Positions 45,064 through 53,957 of a stretch of 64,000 nucleotides of DNA are shown here, piece after piece; position 1 is the first letter of the stretch, and every line of letters starts with the position of its first letter. The translations under genes and the position numbers were made by a program. The notes beneath the pieces are model-generated. The model ran no database searches. It was given only the letters and a program-made list of their open reading frames with translations, and was not told the DNA's origin. This DNA comes from Ilyomonas sp965199905 (lineage in GTDB: Bacteria; Bacteroidota; Bacteroidia; Chitinophagales; Chitinophagaceae): assembly GCA_965199905.1 (NCBI GenBank), contig OZ241366.1, forward strand, positions 3,038,001 through 3,102,000, written 5' to 3'.

Positions 45064-45705
45064 TTATTCGTGTTTTTTCGATGACCGGCTTTTGATAGCG
45101 GCATAAATGGCAGGAACCAATGAAATAGCAATGATAACCAAAACAACTACCGTGAAATTATCTTTTACAAAAGGAATATTACCAAAGAAAAAACCAAGGA
45201 ACAGGAAAAACAAAACCCACAGACCTCCTCCAATAATGTTATACAAACTGTATTGAAGAAATGGCATTTTGCCAACGCCTGCAACAAACGGAGCAATGGT
45301 TCTGATGATAGGGATGAACCGGCTGAAGATAACCGCTTTGCCACCGTGCTTATCAAAAAATTCTTTTGTTTTCAGGTAATATTCCAGCTTCAGTATTTTG
45401 TTCTTTTCTTTAAAAACTTTAGGTCCAAAATAATTACCCAGCCAGTAGTTAACGCTGTTGCCTGCAAAAGCAGCTACAATAAGAATCAGAGCCAGTAAGT
45501 AAATGCTTAACCCTGTACTGCCGCCGGCTATCAAAGTGCCTGAAGCAAACAATAAAGAATCGCCTGGTATAAAGGGAGTAACCACTAAACCGGTTTCGGC
45601 AAAAATGAAAAGAAAAAGAATCAGATAAGTTAACGAATGATATTGGTTGATGATATGCGCGAGATACTTATCTATATGCAATAAAAAGTCTGCAACATCA
45701 TGCAT
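45064..45705 (-). CDS. DedA-family membrane protein
   Basis: 213 residues with five to six hydrophobic segments. It has the DedA/SNARE-associated motifs: the re-entrant ETGLVVTPFIPGDSLLFASG, AGNSVNYWLGNYFGPKVF and FSRFIPIIRTIAPFVAGVGK M (the FxRFxPxxRTxxPxxAG signature). Members are proposed to flip undecaprenyl-phosphate or other lipids and keep the proton-motive force. It is convergent with the histidine kinase gene (63-bp gap). Confidence 0.94.
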   Translation of the reverse strand: MHDVADFLLHIDKYLAHIINQYHSLTYLILFLFIFAETGLVVTPFIPGDSLLFASGTLIAGGSTGLSIYLLALILIVAAFAGNSVNYWLGNYFGPKVFKEKNKILKLEYYLKTKEFFDKHGGKAVIFSRFIPIIRTIAPFVAGVGKMPFLQYSLYNIIGGGLWVLFFLFLGFFFGNIPFVKDNFTVVVLVIIAISLVPAIYAAIKSRSSKKHE

Positions 45706-45786
45706 TGTTTACCAGTTTAATATTTAATAATCAAAGACTTTTGTCTTGTTCAGTTAAAAGAAATACCAAGGTAGATTTTTTATCCT

Positions 45787-46581
45787 TCATCTTCCCAGAA
45801 GACAAATCATTGTGGCAGCATAATGTCCGTTGTTCACTTGTGGAATGAATGTTACATTTTTTGCGGCTATCTTATACAATGTGTTTACGCACTTTACACT
45901 TGCAAAGCCGATAGCAGCGCCGCCCATTACATCTGATGCCCAATGTGCGTTGTTATAAATGCGACACAATCCCACCAATGAAGCAGCAGAATATGCAACA
46001 ACCGGCACCCATTTTTTATCGCTGTAAACCGTTGCAAAAGCTGTTGCGGTGGCAAATGCATTGGATGTATGTGAAGAAATAAAGGACTTGTTGATGTTAG
46101 GACCTCCACGCCAGTCGAAACTGTTATATGGATCGCCGGTGTTTGGGCGATGTCTTTGAAAAGTAATTTTAAATTGGTTCGTAACAAGGTCATTTAATAC
46201 ATGACCACCTGCTAAAAGAATGGCTGTTTTCTGAAGCTTTTTATCTTTCGTTATAATGGAAGTAACCGCCGTTGCTGCTGTAATAACAATGCTGGAAGTG
46301 CCCATGCCAGTATACTCGTAGATTTTGGCAAATGACGATACCGCGCCGCTATGATTTGCCTGAGCAAAATGTTGAATGCCGGCATCACAATACCGGTAAC
46401 ATAAAAAAGTAACACCGGTGTAGCCAGCCGCAATGGCAACTGTTTGCACGGTTTTAGGCTCTTGTTTAACTGAATGCAATGAGTCCATTGTACCATCCGT
46501 AACGATTGTATCGGAGGTATTTTGAGAATAACAACATGCCGGTAGGGAAACAGAAAACAAAATCAACAGTACACCTTTCAT
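45787..46581 (-). CDS. PAP2-family membrane phosphatase
   Basis: 264 residues with a signal peptide (MKGVLLILFSVSLPACCYSQ). The three phosphatase motifs are visible: KX6RP at Lys138-Pro146 (KITFQRHRP), SSHTS at 169-173 in place of PSGH, and CRX5HX3D at 206-217 (His213, Asp217). It should dephosphorylate lipid phosphates such as undecaprenyl or phosphatidyl substrates at the membrane. It shares a strand with dedA, 81 bp before it, so both may act on the same lipid carrier cycle. A second PAP2 gene is at 53958. Confidence 0.92.
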   Translation of the reverse strand: MKGVLLILFSVSLPACCYSQNTSDTIVTDGTMDSLHSVKQEPKTVQTVAIAAGYTGVTFLCYRYCDAGIQHFAQANHSGAVSSFAKIYEYTGMGTSSIVITAATAVTSIITKDKKLQKTAILLAGGHVLNDLVTNQFKITFQRHRPNTGDPYNSFDWRGGPNINKSFISSHTSNAFATATAFATVYSDKKWVPVVAYSAASLVGLCRIYNNAHWASDVMGGAAIGFASVKCVNTLYKIAAKNVTFIPQVNNGHYAATMICLLGR

Positions 46582-46735
46582 GGAATAAAAATTCCGCGAA
46601 GCAAAAGGCGCATTCTGTTTACATTCTGTAGATTCTATTTATTTACAGACCTTCTTCAATTTCTTTTCTAAACCTAACTTTTCCTATAAAATCTTCATTA
46701 CCATTCTTACTTTCATTGAGTAAATAAACTTTTCT

Positions 46736-47149
46736 ATGTGGTGGATATATGCTTTACTTTCTGCTTTGTTTGCGTCTTTAACAGCCATCTTTGCCAAGAT
46801 TGGAATTACCAATGTTAACTCTGATCTGGCAACGGCGATCAGAACCATCATTATCTTAATCGTTGCCTGGGGAATTGTATTGGCGCGGGGCGAAACAAAA
46901 GGCATCCCGGATTTATCTAAGCACAACTTGTTGTTTCTTGTTATCTCAGGCATTTCTACAGGATTATCATGGATATTTTACTTTAAAGCGTTACAGATCG
47001 GAAAAGTATCACAAGTGGCACCTGTTGATAAGTTAAGCGTAGCCTTAACTATTGTTCTGTCAGTTGTTTTCCTGGGAGAAGCATTAACCTTCAAAGCAGC
47101 ATTGGGTGCAGCATTTATTATTATTGGCACCGTAATTCTGATTTTCTAA
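46736..47149 (+). CDS. Single-domain EamA/DMT-superfamily transporter
   Basis: 137 residues, about five hydrophobic helices filling the chain (MWWIYALLSALFASLTAIFA to FIIIGTVILIF). This is one EamA unit, half the size of ten-helix DMT exporters, so it must dimerise like EmrE-type proteins. The GISTGLSWIFYFKALQIGKV, then PVDKLSVALTIVLSVVFLGE block is the hallmark. The substrate is unknown. It is divergent from the PAP2 gene. Confidence 0.92.
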   Translation: MWWIYALLSALFASLTAIFAKIGITNVNSDLATAIRTIIILIVAWGIVLARGETKGIPDLSKHNLLFLVISGISTGLSWIFYFKALQIGKVSQVAPVDKLSVALTIVLSVVFLGEALTFKAALGAAFIIIGTVILIF

Positions 47150-47233
47150 TTAAAACTTTTTAAGGGGAAAGCGATAGCGGGATATAGCCACAGCTTTTCT
47201 TCAAAATCCAGCCATTTTTTTGCATTTCAGAAG

Positions 47234-48490
47234 ATGAAAAAAGCGAACCTCATTTATAGGATTATATTTTTAACAGCCTTTCTCTTTGCTATGAATAGAA
47301 TTCAGGCGCAGCAAAAAACGCTTGATTACTATATTTTTCAAAGTATTCAGAACAGCCCGCTTTTAAAAGAGGTCAACAACAATATATTAATAAACAGAAT
47401 TGATAGTCTTCGCATTCTGGCTTCTTATAAGCCCCAGGTAAATGGCAACAGTGTTAATTATTATGCCCCTGTTGTAAATGGCTATGGTTATGATGAGATT
47501 ATAACCAATCTGCGAAGTTTCAGCGAACAGGTTGGCGCTTCTAAATTATTGGTTGGTAAAAGAAACCTTCGGATTCAATTTAATGGTATCCAGTTACTCA
47601 ATGATTCCTTATTGGTGGCCGGAAACATAACAGAACAAGACTTAAAGCGCACCATCACCGCAGCTTATCTCGCTGCTTATGGAAGCTGGCGCCAATATTC
47701 TTATAACCAGGAGATATACAACCTGCTTTCAAAAGAAGATACGCTGTTGAAAAAGCTGACACAAGCTAACGTATACAGGCAAACCGATTATCTTACTTTT
47801 CTTGTTACCCTGAAGCAGCAACATCTTCTTATTACACAGTCAACCATTCAATATAAAAATGATTTTGCTACGCTCAATTATCTAAGCGGCTTGTTTGATA
47901 CAAGCTTCGTCCCGCTTGATTCTCCGCGCATTGAACTATCACAGCTTCCTGAGCTTTCAGGTTCCATCTTTTATCGTAAATTCACAATAGATAGTTTGTT
48001 GTTACAAAATGCAGGCAAACAGATTGACCTGGCTTATTTACCCAAAGTGAGTTTGTCTGCTGATGCCGGTTATGTATCATCGTTGATAATAACACCGTAT
48101 AAAAATTTTGGTGCCAGCGCCGGTGTAAACATCACAGTACCTATCTATGATGGCAGGCAACGAAAATTGCAACACCGGAGACTTGATATTTTAGAAAATA
48201 CAAGAGCGAATTACCGGAATTTTTTTGCCACTCAGTATAATCAGCAGATAGCACAATTAACACAACAACTAAATAGTATCAAACAACTGGTTGCTGAAAC
48301 AAATGACCAGTTGCGATACATAAGAACGTTGATTGATGCCAATCGCAGGTTGCTTACCACAGGCGATGTACGAATTGCCGATTATGTAATTGCGATCAAC
48401 AATTATCTGAGCGCGCAAAGCATTGTAACACAAAACTTATTGAGCGAGTTTCAAATCATTACACAAATCAATTACTGGAACAAACGATGA
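47234..48490 (+). CDS. TolC-family outer-membrane protein of an RND efflux operon
   Basis: 418 residues. Signal peptide MKKANLIYRIIFLTAFLF ... RIQAQ, then TLDYYIFQSIQNSPLLKEVN, the family's first helix. Long coiled helices and a GVNITVPIYDGRQRKLQ strand mark the two-repeat TolC fold. Its stop overlaps the adaptor start by four bases (ATGA at 48487-48490), giving translational coupling. It forms the outer-membrane channel for the pump encoded at 50077. Confidence 0.92.
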   Translation: MKKANLIYRIIFLTAFLFAMNRIQAQQKTLDYYIFQSIQNSPLLKEVNNNILINRIDSLRILASYKPQVNGNSVNYYAPVVNGYGYDEIITNLRSFSEQVGASKLLVGKRNLRIQFNGIQLLNDSLLVAGNITEQDLKRTITAAYLAAYGSWRQYSYNQEIYNLLSKEDTLLKKLTQANVYRQTDYLTFLVTLKQQHLLITQSTIQYKNDFATLNYLSGLFDTSFVPLDSPRIELSQLPELSGSIFYRKFTIDSLLLQNAGKQIDLAYLPKVSLSADAGYVSSLIITPYKNFGASAGVNITVPIYDGRQRKLQHRRLDILENTRANYRNFFATQYNQQIAQLTQQLNSIKQLVAETNDQLRYIRTLIDANRRLLTTGDVRIADYVIAINNYLSAQSIVTQNLLSEFQIITQINYWNKR

Positions 48491-49428
48491 CATCATTTAA
48501 AAACATAATAGTGTTTATATTTTGCGTTTTCCTGTTGTCGGCTTGCGGCAATAATGCAGCCGATAACAGTGATGAAGATGTGTCGCCGGAAGATGCAATT
48601 ACACCTGTTACCATCACACATCCGCAACATAGCAACATAAGCGAAACTGTTGAAGTGAATGCCACTTCATCGTTTACACTAAAGACTTTTGTAAAAGCCA
48701 ATGCCATTGGTTACCTGCAATCTTCCGATATTCATTTGGGGCAATATGTAACCAAAGGACAAACCTTATTTACTATTAAAACCAAAGAAGCGGTTGCCCT
48801 TGGCAACACAATAAACAACCTTGACACATCCTTACATTTCGAAGGTGTGATTCGCCTTAAATCTCCTATCAGCGGTTATATTTCACAGCTTACTTATACG
48901 GCTGGCAACTATGTTCAGGATGGTGAGCAGCTTGCTGAAATTACTGACAAATCAAGCTTTGTTTTCCTGCTCGATTTACCTTACGAACTCAAGAGTTATA
49001 TTCCGCAAAACAAGCAATTGCAACTGCATCTGGCAGACAGTACAGTGTTGAATGGTTTTATACAATCTGCGTTGCCAACCGTTGATTCCGCAGCGCAGAC
49101 GCAACGGTATGTTATCAAAGTAAAAACAGACAAACTGATACCCGAAAACCTGATTGCCAAAATTCAACTTGTGAAGCAGCAAACTGCCAATGCTGTATTG
49201 CTTCCCAAAGCAGCCGTGTTAAGCAATGAAGAGCAAACAGAATTCTGGATTATGAAACTGTTGAACGACAGCGTGGCTGTGAAAACGGATATTAAAAAGG
49301 GAATTGAAAGCGGTGGAAATGTCCAGGTAATTGAGCCTGCACTAAGCGAGAGCGACCAGATTGTTTTGACCGGAAATTATGGGTTGAATGATACTGCGAA
49401 AGTGGTGATTAGCGCTAATGATAAGTGA
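48487..49428 (+). CDS. RND efflux periplasmic adaptor lipoprotein
   Basis: 313 residues. Lipobox at Cys20 (FCVFLLSACGNN), then an acidic linker. The biotinyl-lipoyl-like hairpin is split by a short turn rather than a long alpha-hairpin (AIGYLQSSDIHLGQYVTKGQ, then EGVIRLKSPISGYISQLTYT). A beta-barrel and membrane-proximal domain follow. It is shorter than AcrA-type adaptors (about 370-400), typical of a Bacteroidota subgroup. Its stop codon lies inside the first unit of a 7-bp-period array, and the pump gene begins only after an inserted four-helix-bundle gene. Confidence 0.9.
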   Translation: MTSFKNIIVFIFCVFLLSACGNNAADNSDEDVSPEDAITPVTITHPQHSNISETVEVNATSSFTLKTFVKANAIGYLQSSDIHLGQYVTKGQTLFTIKTKEAVALGNTINNLDTSLHFEGVIRLKSPISGYISQLTYTAGNYVQDGEQLAEITDKSSFVFLLDLPYELKSYIPQNKQLQLHLADSTVLNGFIQSALPTVDSAAQTQRYVIKVKTDKLIPENLIAKIQLVKQQTANAVLLPKAAVLSNEEQTEFWIMKLLNDSVAVKTDIKKGIESGGNVQVIEPALSESDQIVLTGNYGLNDTAKVVISANDK

Positions 49429-49595
49429 ACAGTAAGCAGTGAATAGTAAGCAGTGACAACAAATAAGATGAAGCAAAAGCAACGAATTGTAAACAATCAA
49501 TTATTTACAGTTCATCTTTCTTCACCGCTTACAGTTTACTTCTCACAGTTCACCGTTCACTTTTTATTCCTCACTATTTACCGTTCACACGTTCA
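49425..49595. repeat. 7-bp-period arrays between the adaptor stop and the four-helix-bundle gene
   Basis: 49425-49457 reads GTGAACA, GTAAGCA, GTGAATA, GTAAGCA, GTGAC; the adaptor stop TGA (49426-49428) is part of the first unit. About 49509-49595 is a second, longer array of TCACAGT, TCACCGT, TCACTTT, TTATTCC, TCACTAT, TTACCGT, TCACACG type units, i.e. the opposite strand of the same motif. Confidence 0.75.
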
Positions 49596-49950
49596 AATCG
49601 CTATTAAGTTTTTTAATCAAACCAATAACCCGTTTAGATATGTTTTCAAGAGAGGTTAATAAATTTTGTGTTTGTTCTTTAGAACAAAAGTTTAATTCAC
49701 TTGATAGTTCAAGCAATGTATCTAATTCGCTGATTGAACCTTCAGCGATGTATAAGAATTGTACAAATTCCTTTTTCGATTTTCTCGCAGCTCCTTCCGC
49801 AATATTAACCGGAACAGAAACCGCAGCTCTTCGTATTTGTGAGACAAGGCCAAACTTCTCCTCGTTAGGAAACATTGCCGTTGCTTTATACACGTCTTTT
49901 ACAAACACGAAACTAAGTTTCCAGGCATCGAGATTCTTATGTGGTTTCAT
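49585..49950 (-). CDS. Four-helix-bundle protein (S23/IVP family)
   Basis: 121 residues from the ATG at 49948-49950; the frame extends 16 codons upstream without support. NLDAWKLSFVFVKDVYKATA starts the family's first helix. FGLVSQIRRAAVSVPVNIAE GAARKSKKEF is the conserved central signature, and FLYIAEGSISELDTLLELS follows. The family is encoded in 23S rRNA intervening sequences and as free-standing genes; the DGR accessory protein Avd is a relative. It lies antisense between two genes of one efflux operon, bracketed by inverted heptad arrays, which strongly suggests insertion of a small mobile cassette. No reverse transcriptase or variable repeat was seen. Confidence 0.93.
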   Translation of the reverse strand: MKPHKNLDAWKLSFVFVKDVYKATAMFPNEEKFGLVSQIRRAAVSVPVNIAEGAARKSKKEFVQFLYIAEGSISELDTLLELSSELNFCSKEQTQNLLTSLENISKRVIGLIKKLNSDLNV

Positions 49951-50019
49951 GTTGTATAGTTTAGATAAAATTAATAAACGAAACCAATATTCAAACAACG
50001 TTCAATATACGTTGCGCAC

Positions 50020-50075
50020 CGTTCACATTTCGCCACTTACTGTTCACTATTCACCGTTCACTGCTCACCATTCAC
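50020..50075. repeat. 7-bp-period array running into the RND start codon
   Basis: Eight uninterrupted heptamers: CGTTCAC, ATTTCGC, CACTTAC, TGTTCAC, TATTCAC, CGTTCAC, TGCTCAC, CATTCAC. One base later comes the ATG at 50077. It is the inverse complement of the array at 49425-49457 (GTGAACA), so the four-helix-bundle gene is bracketed by inverted arrays. Confidence 0.8.
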
Positions 50076-50076
50076 T

Positions 50077-53000
50077 ATGAAAAACTTCTTTGTAACATAT
50101 AAAAACCCGGTAACTGTTCTTTTAATTATCATCATCCTGGGTGGTGCGTTTGCTTACAGCAAAATGCAAACAGCTTTATTTCCGGAAATCACCTTTCCCA
50201 AGATAAAGATCATTGCAGATGCGGGTCAGCAGCCGGTAGACAAAATGATGATAACCGTAACGCGGCAACTGGAAACTGCCATCAAGCAAATTCCTGAATT
50301 GCAGACCATCCGCAGTACAACAAGCCGTGGCAGTTGCGAGTTGTCAGCTTTCTTAAACTGGAATGCCAATGTGGATTTGGCACAACAACGCATCCAGTCT
50401 AAGATCAGTGAAGTCAGCAACACATTGCCCGCCGGCGTAAACATAACCGTAGAGCGGATGAATCCATCTATCCTGCCGGTGATGGGCTATTCGCTGGAAA
50501 GCCACAGCCGCTCGCCGATAGAAATGAAGATGCTGGCGATGTACACCATCAAGCCGTTTTTATCGCGTGTGCAAGGTGTGTCGGAAGTAAGAGTAACCGG
50601 TGGTAAAACAAAAGAATATGATGTATTGCTCAACCAGCAAAAGATGAATGCACTTGGCATTACGCCAGATGCTGTGAGCAATATAATTTCGCAAAACAAC
50701 AGTGTTCAATCTAACGGTTACCTTAACGATTACAGGCAGATGTATCTCACCATTACCGATGCTTCTGTTACATCGCTGTCACAATTGCAGAACATTGTGG
50801 TAAGCAACGATAACAAAAGAATTGTATTGCTGAAAGACATTGCTGATGTAAGTATTAACGATGCAAAAGAGTACATAAAAATTAACGCCAACGGGCACGA
50901 AGGTTTATTGTTAGCTATTATCAAACAACCGGCTGCCAACCTGATTGATGTGTCCACACAAATGGAAAAGCAAGTGGCTGCACTTCAAAAAATATTACCC
51001 AAAGATGTTACTATAAAACCTTACTACATACAGGCAGATTTTGTAAACGATGCCATCAAAAGCGTTACTGACAGTTTAGGGATCGGGCTGGCGCTAGCCA
51101 TTGTAGTAGCGGTTATTTTTCTTCGCTCCGCAAAGGCAAGCAGCGTGATATTGGTTACCGTTCCGGTTACTTTATTTCTTACGCTGATTGTGCTGTATGC
51201 AACTGGCCAAACGCTTAACATCATGACGCTTGGCGCCATTGCAGCCTCGCTGGGATTGATAATAGATGATGCCATTGTTGTAGTAGAACAAATACATCGC
51301 ACACACGAGGAACATCCCGGCGAATCATCAACAACGCTTGTTCAAAAAGCGATTGCTTACCTGTTTCCTGCCATGGTGAGTTCCTCATTAAGCACCATCG
51401 TTATCTTTCTTCCGTTTAAATTAATGAGCGGTATTGCCGGTGCTTATTTTGGTGTGCTGACAGATACAATGCTGATTGTATTAATCTGCTCTTTCTTTGT
51501 TACCTGGCTTGGCCTGCCGGTCGTTTATTTATTGTTTTCAGGAAACAAACCAGGGAAGCAGAAAGAAGAAAAACCGCATTCCGTACATAGCCGGAAATGG
51601 GTTGAGTTCTTTATAAAAAAAGCATATATCAGTATCGTATTTGTGATTGGATTAATTGTAGCTATTGTTCTTATCTATCCAAATCTGGAGACTGGCTTTT
51701 TACCCGATATGGACGAAGGGAGCATCATTCTCGATTATGCTTCGCCTCCCGGCACTTCATTGGCAGAAACCGACCGCATGTTAGGGGCAATTGAAAAAGA
51801 GATTGTAAAAGTGCCTGATGTGCAAGCTTATTCGAGACGCACCGGAACACAGATGGGTTTCTTTATTACCGAGCCGAATACAGGTGATTATTTAATACAG
51901 TTAAAAAGAAATCACAGCCGCAGTACCGATGAAGTGATTGCGGATATTCGGCAGAGAGTAGAAAGCACGCAACCCGCGCTGCGTGTGGATTTTGGGCAGG
52001 TGATTGGCGATATGCTGGGCGATTTGATGACATCGGTTCAGCCAATTGAAATAAAGATTTTTGGCAATGATGAAGCGACTTTGCATACTCTTTCTAAACA
52101 GGTTGCCGATATCGTTACCAATGTAAAAGGCACTGCCGACGTATTTGATGGAATTACTATTACCGGACCTACCATTAGCGTATTACCCAATTATCTTAAC
52201 CTGGCGCAATATGGCATTACACCCTCTGTTTTTCAGTCGCAATTACAAACTGCATTGGAAGGTAATGTAGCAGGCAGTGTTTACGATAAAGACCAGCTCA
52301 CCGATGTGCGGATTTTATATGCCAACAACCGGACGCTTACACTTGACCAGATGAAAGCCGCACAGATTTTTTTGCCCAACGGGCAATTGAAATCAATTGC
52401 TTCTCTCGCGAATGTGCAAGTAACCGCAGGCGAGGCAGAAATACAGCGTGAAGACATGCAGAATATGGGCGTAGTAGAAGCTCGTCTTGATAATACAGAC
52501 CTTGGAACAGCCATCGAAAACATACAGCAACAGGTATCAAAGAAAGTAGCGTTACCACAAGGCTACAGCATTGAGTATGGCGGTTCGTATGCCGACCAGC
52601 AGCAGTCGTTTCATGAGCTTCTGATTATATTGATTACATCAAGTTTATTAGTGTTTGGTGTTATCCTTTTTATGTTTCGGGATTACCGTATTGCGTTTCT
52701 TATTTTGCTAATCGCCATACTCGGCATATCAGGCAGTTTTCTTGGTTTATATCTTACCAATACACCTTTAAATGTTGGCAGTTATACGGGATTAATTATG
52801 ATTGTAGGCATCATTGGCGAGAATGCCATTTTTACTTTTCTTCAGTATAAAGAAAGAGTACAGGAAACCGATGATACGGATGGCTCGGTGATATATGCTA
52901 TTTCTACGCGTCTTCGTCCCAAACTGATGACGGCTATCGGCGCTATCATTGCGCTGATGCCCATTGCGCTTGGCATTGGTACCGGCGCCCAACTTCATCA

Positions 53001-53130
53001 GCCATTGGCAATTGCAGTGATTGGAGGTTTTGTTATCGCCTTGCCATTGTTGTTAATTGTTCTGCCAACAGGTATTCGTTTGTTGTATAAAAAGCAGGTT
53101 GCAAATAGCAATTCAGGGCAAAGGAGATAG
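50077..53130 (+). CDS. RND-family efflux pump, inner-membrane subunit
   Basis: 1017 residues, the normal AcrB-class size. Start helix VTVLLIIIILGGAFAYSKM, porter domain with PEITFPKIKIIADAGQQPVD, TM2-6 block including GAIAASLGLIIDDAIVVVEQ with the paired proton-relay Asp in helix 4, second porter domain, and TM8-12 with GLIMIVGIIGENAIFTFLQY. It exports drugs or small molecules using the proton gradient, with the TolC protein and adaptor encoded upstream. The expected adaptor-pump coupling is broken by 648 bp of inserted sequence, so expression may rely on its own promoter or on read-through. Confidence 0.95.
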   Translation: MKNFFVTYKNPVTVLLIIIILGGAFAYSKMQTALFPEITFPKIKIIADAGQQPVDKMMITVTRQLETAIKQIPELQTIRSTTSRGSCELSAFLNWNANVDLAQQRIQSKISEVSNTLPAGVNITVERMNPSILPVMGYSLESHSRSPIEMKMLAMYTIKPFLSRVQGVSEVRVTGGKTKEYDVLLNQQKMNALGITPDAVSNIISQNNSVQSNGYLNDYRQMYLTITDASVTSLSQLQNIVVSNDNKRIVLLKDIADVSINDAKEYIKINANGHEGLLLAIIKQPAANLIDVSTQMEKQVAALQKILPKDVTIKPYYIQADFVNDAIKSVTDSLGIGLALAIVVAVIFLRSAKASSVILVTVPVTLFLTLIVLYATGQTLNIMTLGAIAASLGLIIDDAIVVVEQIHRTHEEHPGESSTTLVQKAIAYLFPAMVSSSLSTIVIFLPFKLMSGIAGAYFGVLTDTMLIVLICSFFVTWLGLPVVYLLFSGNKPGKQKEEKPHSVHSRKWVEFFIKKAYISIVFVIGLIVAIVLIYPNLETGFLPDMDEGSIILDYASPPGTSLAETDRMLGAIEKEIVKVPDVQAYSRRTGTQMGFFITEPNTGDYLIQLKRNHSRSTDEVIADIRQRVESTQPALRVDFGQVIGDMLGDLMTSVQPIEIKIFGNDEATLHTLSKQVADIVTNVKGTADVFDGITITGPTISVLPNYLNLAQYGITPSVFQSQLQTALEGNVAGSVYDKDQLTDVRILYANNRTLTLDQMKAAQIFLPNGQLKSIASLANVQVTAGEAEIQREDMQNMGVVEARLDNTDLGTAIENIQQQVSKKVALPQGYSIEYGGSYADQQQSFHELLIILITSSLLVFGVILFMFRDYRIAFLILLIAILGISGSFLGLYLTNTPLNVGSYTGLIMIVGIIGENAIFTFLQYKERVQETDDTDGSVIYAISTRLRPKLMTAIGAIIALMPIALGIGTGAQLHQPLAIAVIGGFVIALPLLLIVLPTGIRLLYKKQVANSNSGQRR

Positions 53131-53162
53131 TGTTATCTTCTTCAGAATTACTATGAATTTTA

Positions 53163-53325
53163 GAGCCTGTTTAAAAACGTCAACAGATAAGTAGTAAAGC
53201 ATAAGATCGCACCGTCATGCCGTCGAAAGGAGACATCTCTGTAGCGTAAAACGGTTTCAAATCCGTGAGACTTCTCCTGTCGTCGAAGTGACGCATCAAA
53301 CCTTTTCGCAATTTTAAACAGGCTC
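53163..53325. mobile_element. MITE-like element, 163 bp
   Basis: Perfect 14-bp terminal inverted repeats (GAGCCTGTTTAAAA at 53163-53176; TTTTAAACAGGCTC at 53312-53325) are flanked by a 3-bp direct repeat TTA (53160-53162 and 53326-53328). Inside is a nested imperfect palindrome (GTCATGCCGTCGAAAGGAGA ... TCTCCTGTCGTCGAAGTGAC). It encodes no transposase. GAGCC ends and a TNA-type target site resemble the IS1031 group of the IS5 family, so a non-autonomous derivative is likely (inference). The rest of 53131-53535 is empty. Confidence 0.75.
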
Positions 53326-53535
53326 TTAATTCATTTTGTTGTTTTATTACGGTGAAATTAATGGTTGGCGACAGATGAGTTTCTTCAACTATTTTATCGT
53401 GTATTTCTTTAGCCGTGTTTTGTTTACGGGACATCTGTAAACAGTTGTAACAAAACATTTCTATCACCGCTTACTTTCTGCTTCAACATTTCAACAGAAT
53501 TGCAGTGCAGGTTTGTTTTCTAAACACATATGTTT

Positions 53536-53943
53536 ATGAAAAGAATGCTTGTTGCATTAACCATGATTGTAACAGTAAGCTGCATGGCGCAGGATGCTCC
53601 ATCAGCCGTTAAAAGTGCATTTGCAAAATATTTTCCTGGCGTTACGGCTAAGAAATGGGATAAGGAAGATGGTAAATACGAAGCCAACTTCAGCAAAGAC
53701 GGAAAAAAGATGTCAGCCACGTTTACGGCTGAAGGTACGCTGGAAGAAACTGAAACAGACATTAAAGTGGCTGAGCTTCCTTCCGCAGTTGCGGATTACA
53801 TAAAAACCAATTACAAAGGCGCAGCTATAAAAGAAGCGGCTATAATTGTTCGCGGCAGTGATAAAATGTATGAGGCAGAAGTAAAGGGTAACGACCTTTT
53901 ATTTGACATGCATGGTAAGTTTATAAAGGAGGAAAAAGATTAG
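53536..53943 (+). CDS. PepSY-like (DUF2874) periplasmic protein
   Basis: 135 residues from MKRMLVALTMIVTVSCMAQD (ATG at 53536; another ATG six bases earlier). After the signal peptide come two PepSY-like beta-alpha units: VKSAFAKYFPGVTAKKWDKE DGKYEANF and LPSAVADYIKTNYKGAAIKE, each with the 'W-x-K-E/D-x-G-x-Y-E-A' pattern. These bind or inhibit other periplasmic factors; the exact role is unknown. It lies 2 bp before the PAP2 gene, same strand. Confidence 0.88.
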   Translation: MKRMLVALTMIVTVSCMAQDAPSAVKSAFAKYFPGVTAKKWDKEDGKYEANFSKDGKKMSATFTAEGTLEETETDIKVAELPSAVADYIKTNYKGAAIKEAAIIVRGSDKMYEAEVKGNDLLFDMHGKFIKEEKD

Positions 53944-53957
53944 CCGTGTCAAATTTT

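Noticed and set aside
49585..50080. Diversity-generating retroelement suggested by the Avd-related four-helix-bundle protein
   Set aside because: No reverse transcriptase, template repeat or adenine-biased variable repeat was seen in the window.
53180..53467. 95-codon minus-strand frame across the MITE-like element
   Set aside because: More than half of it is the palindromic element itself; the reading frame is incidental.
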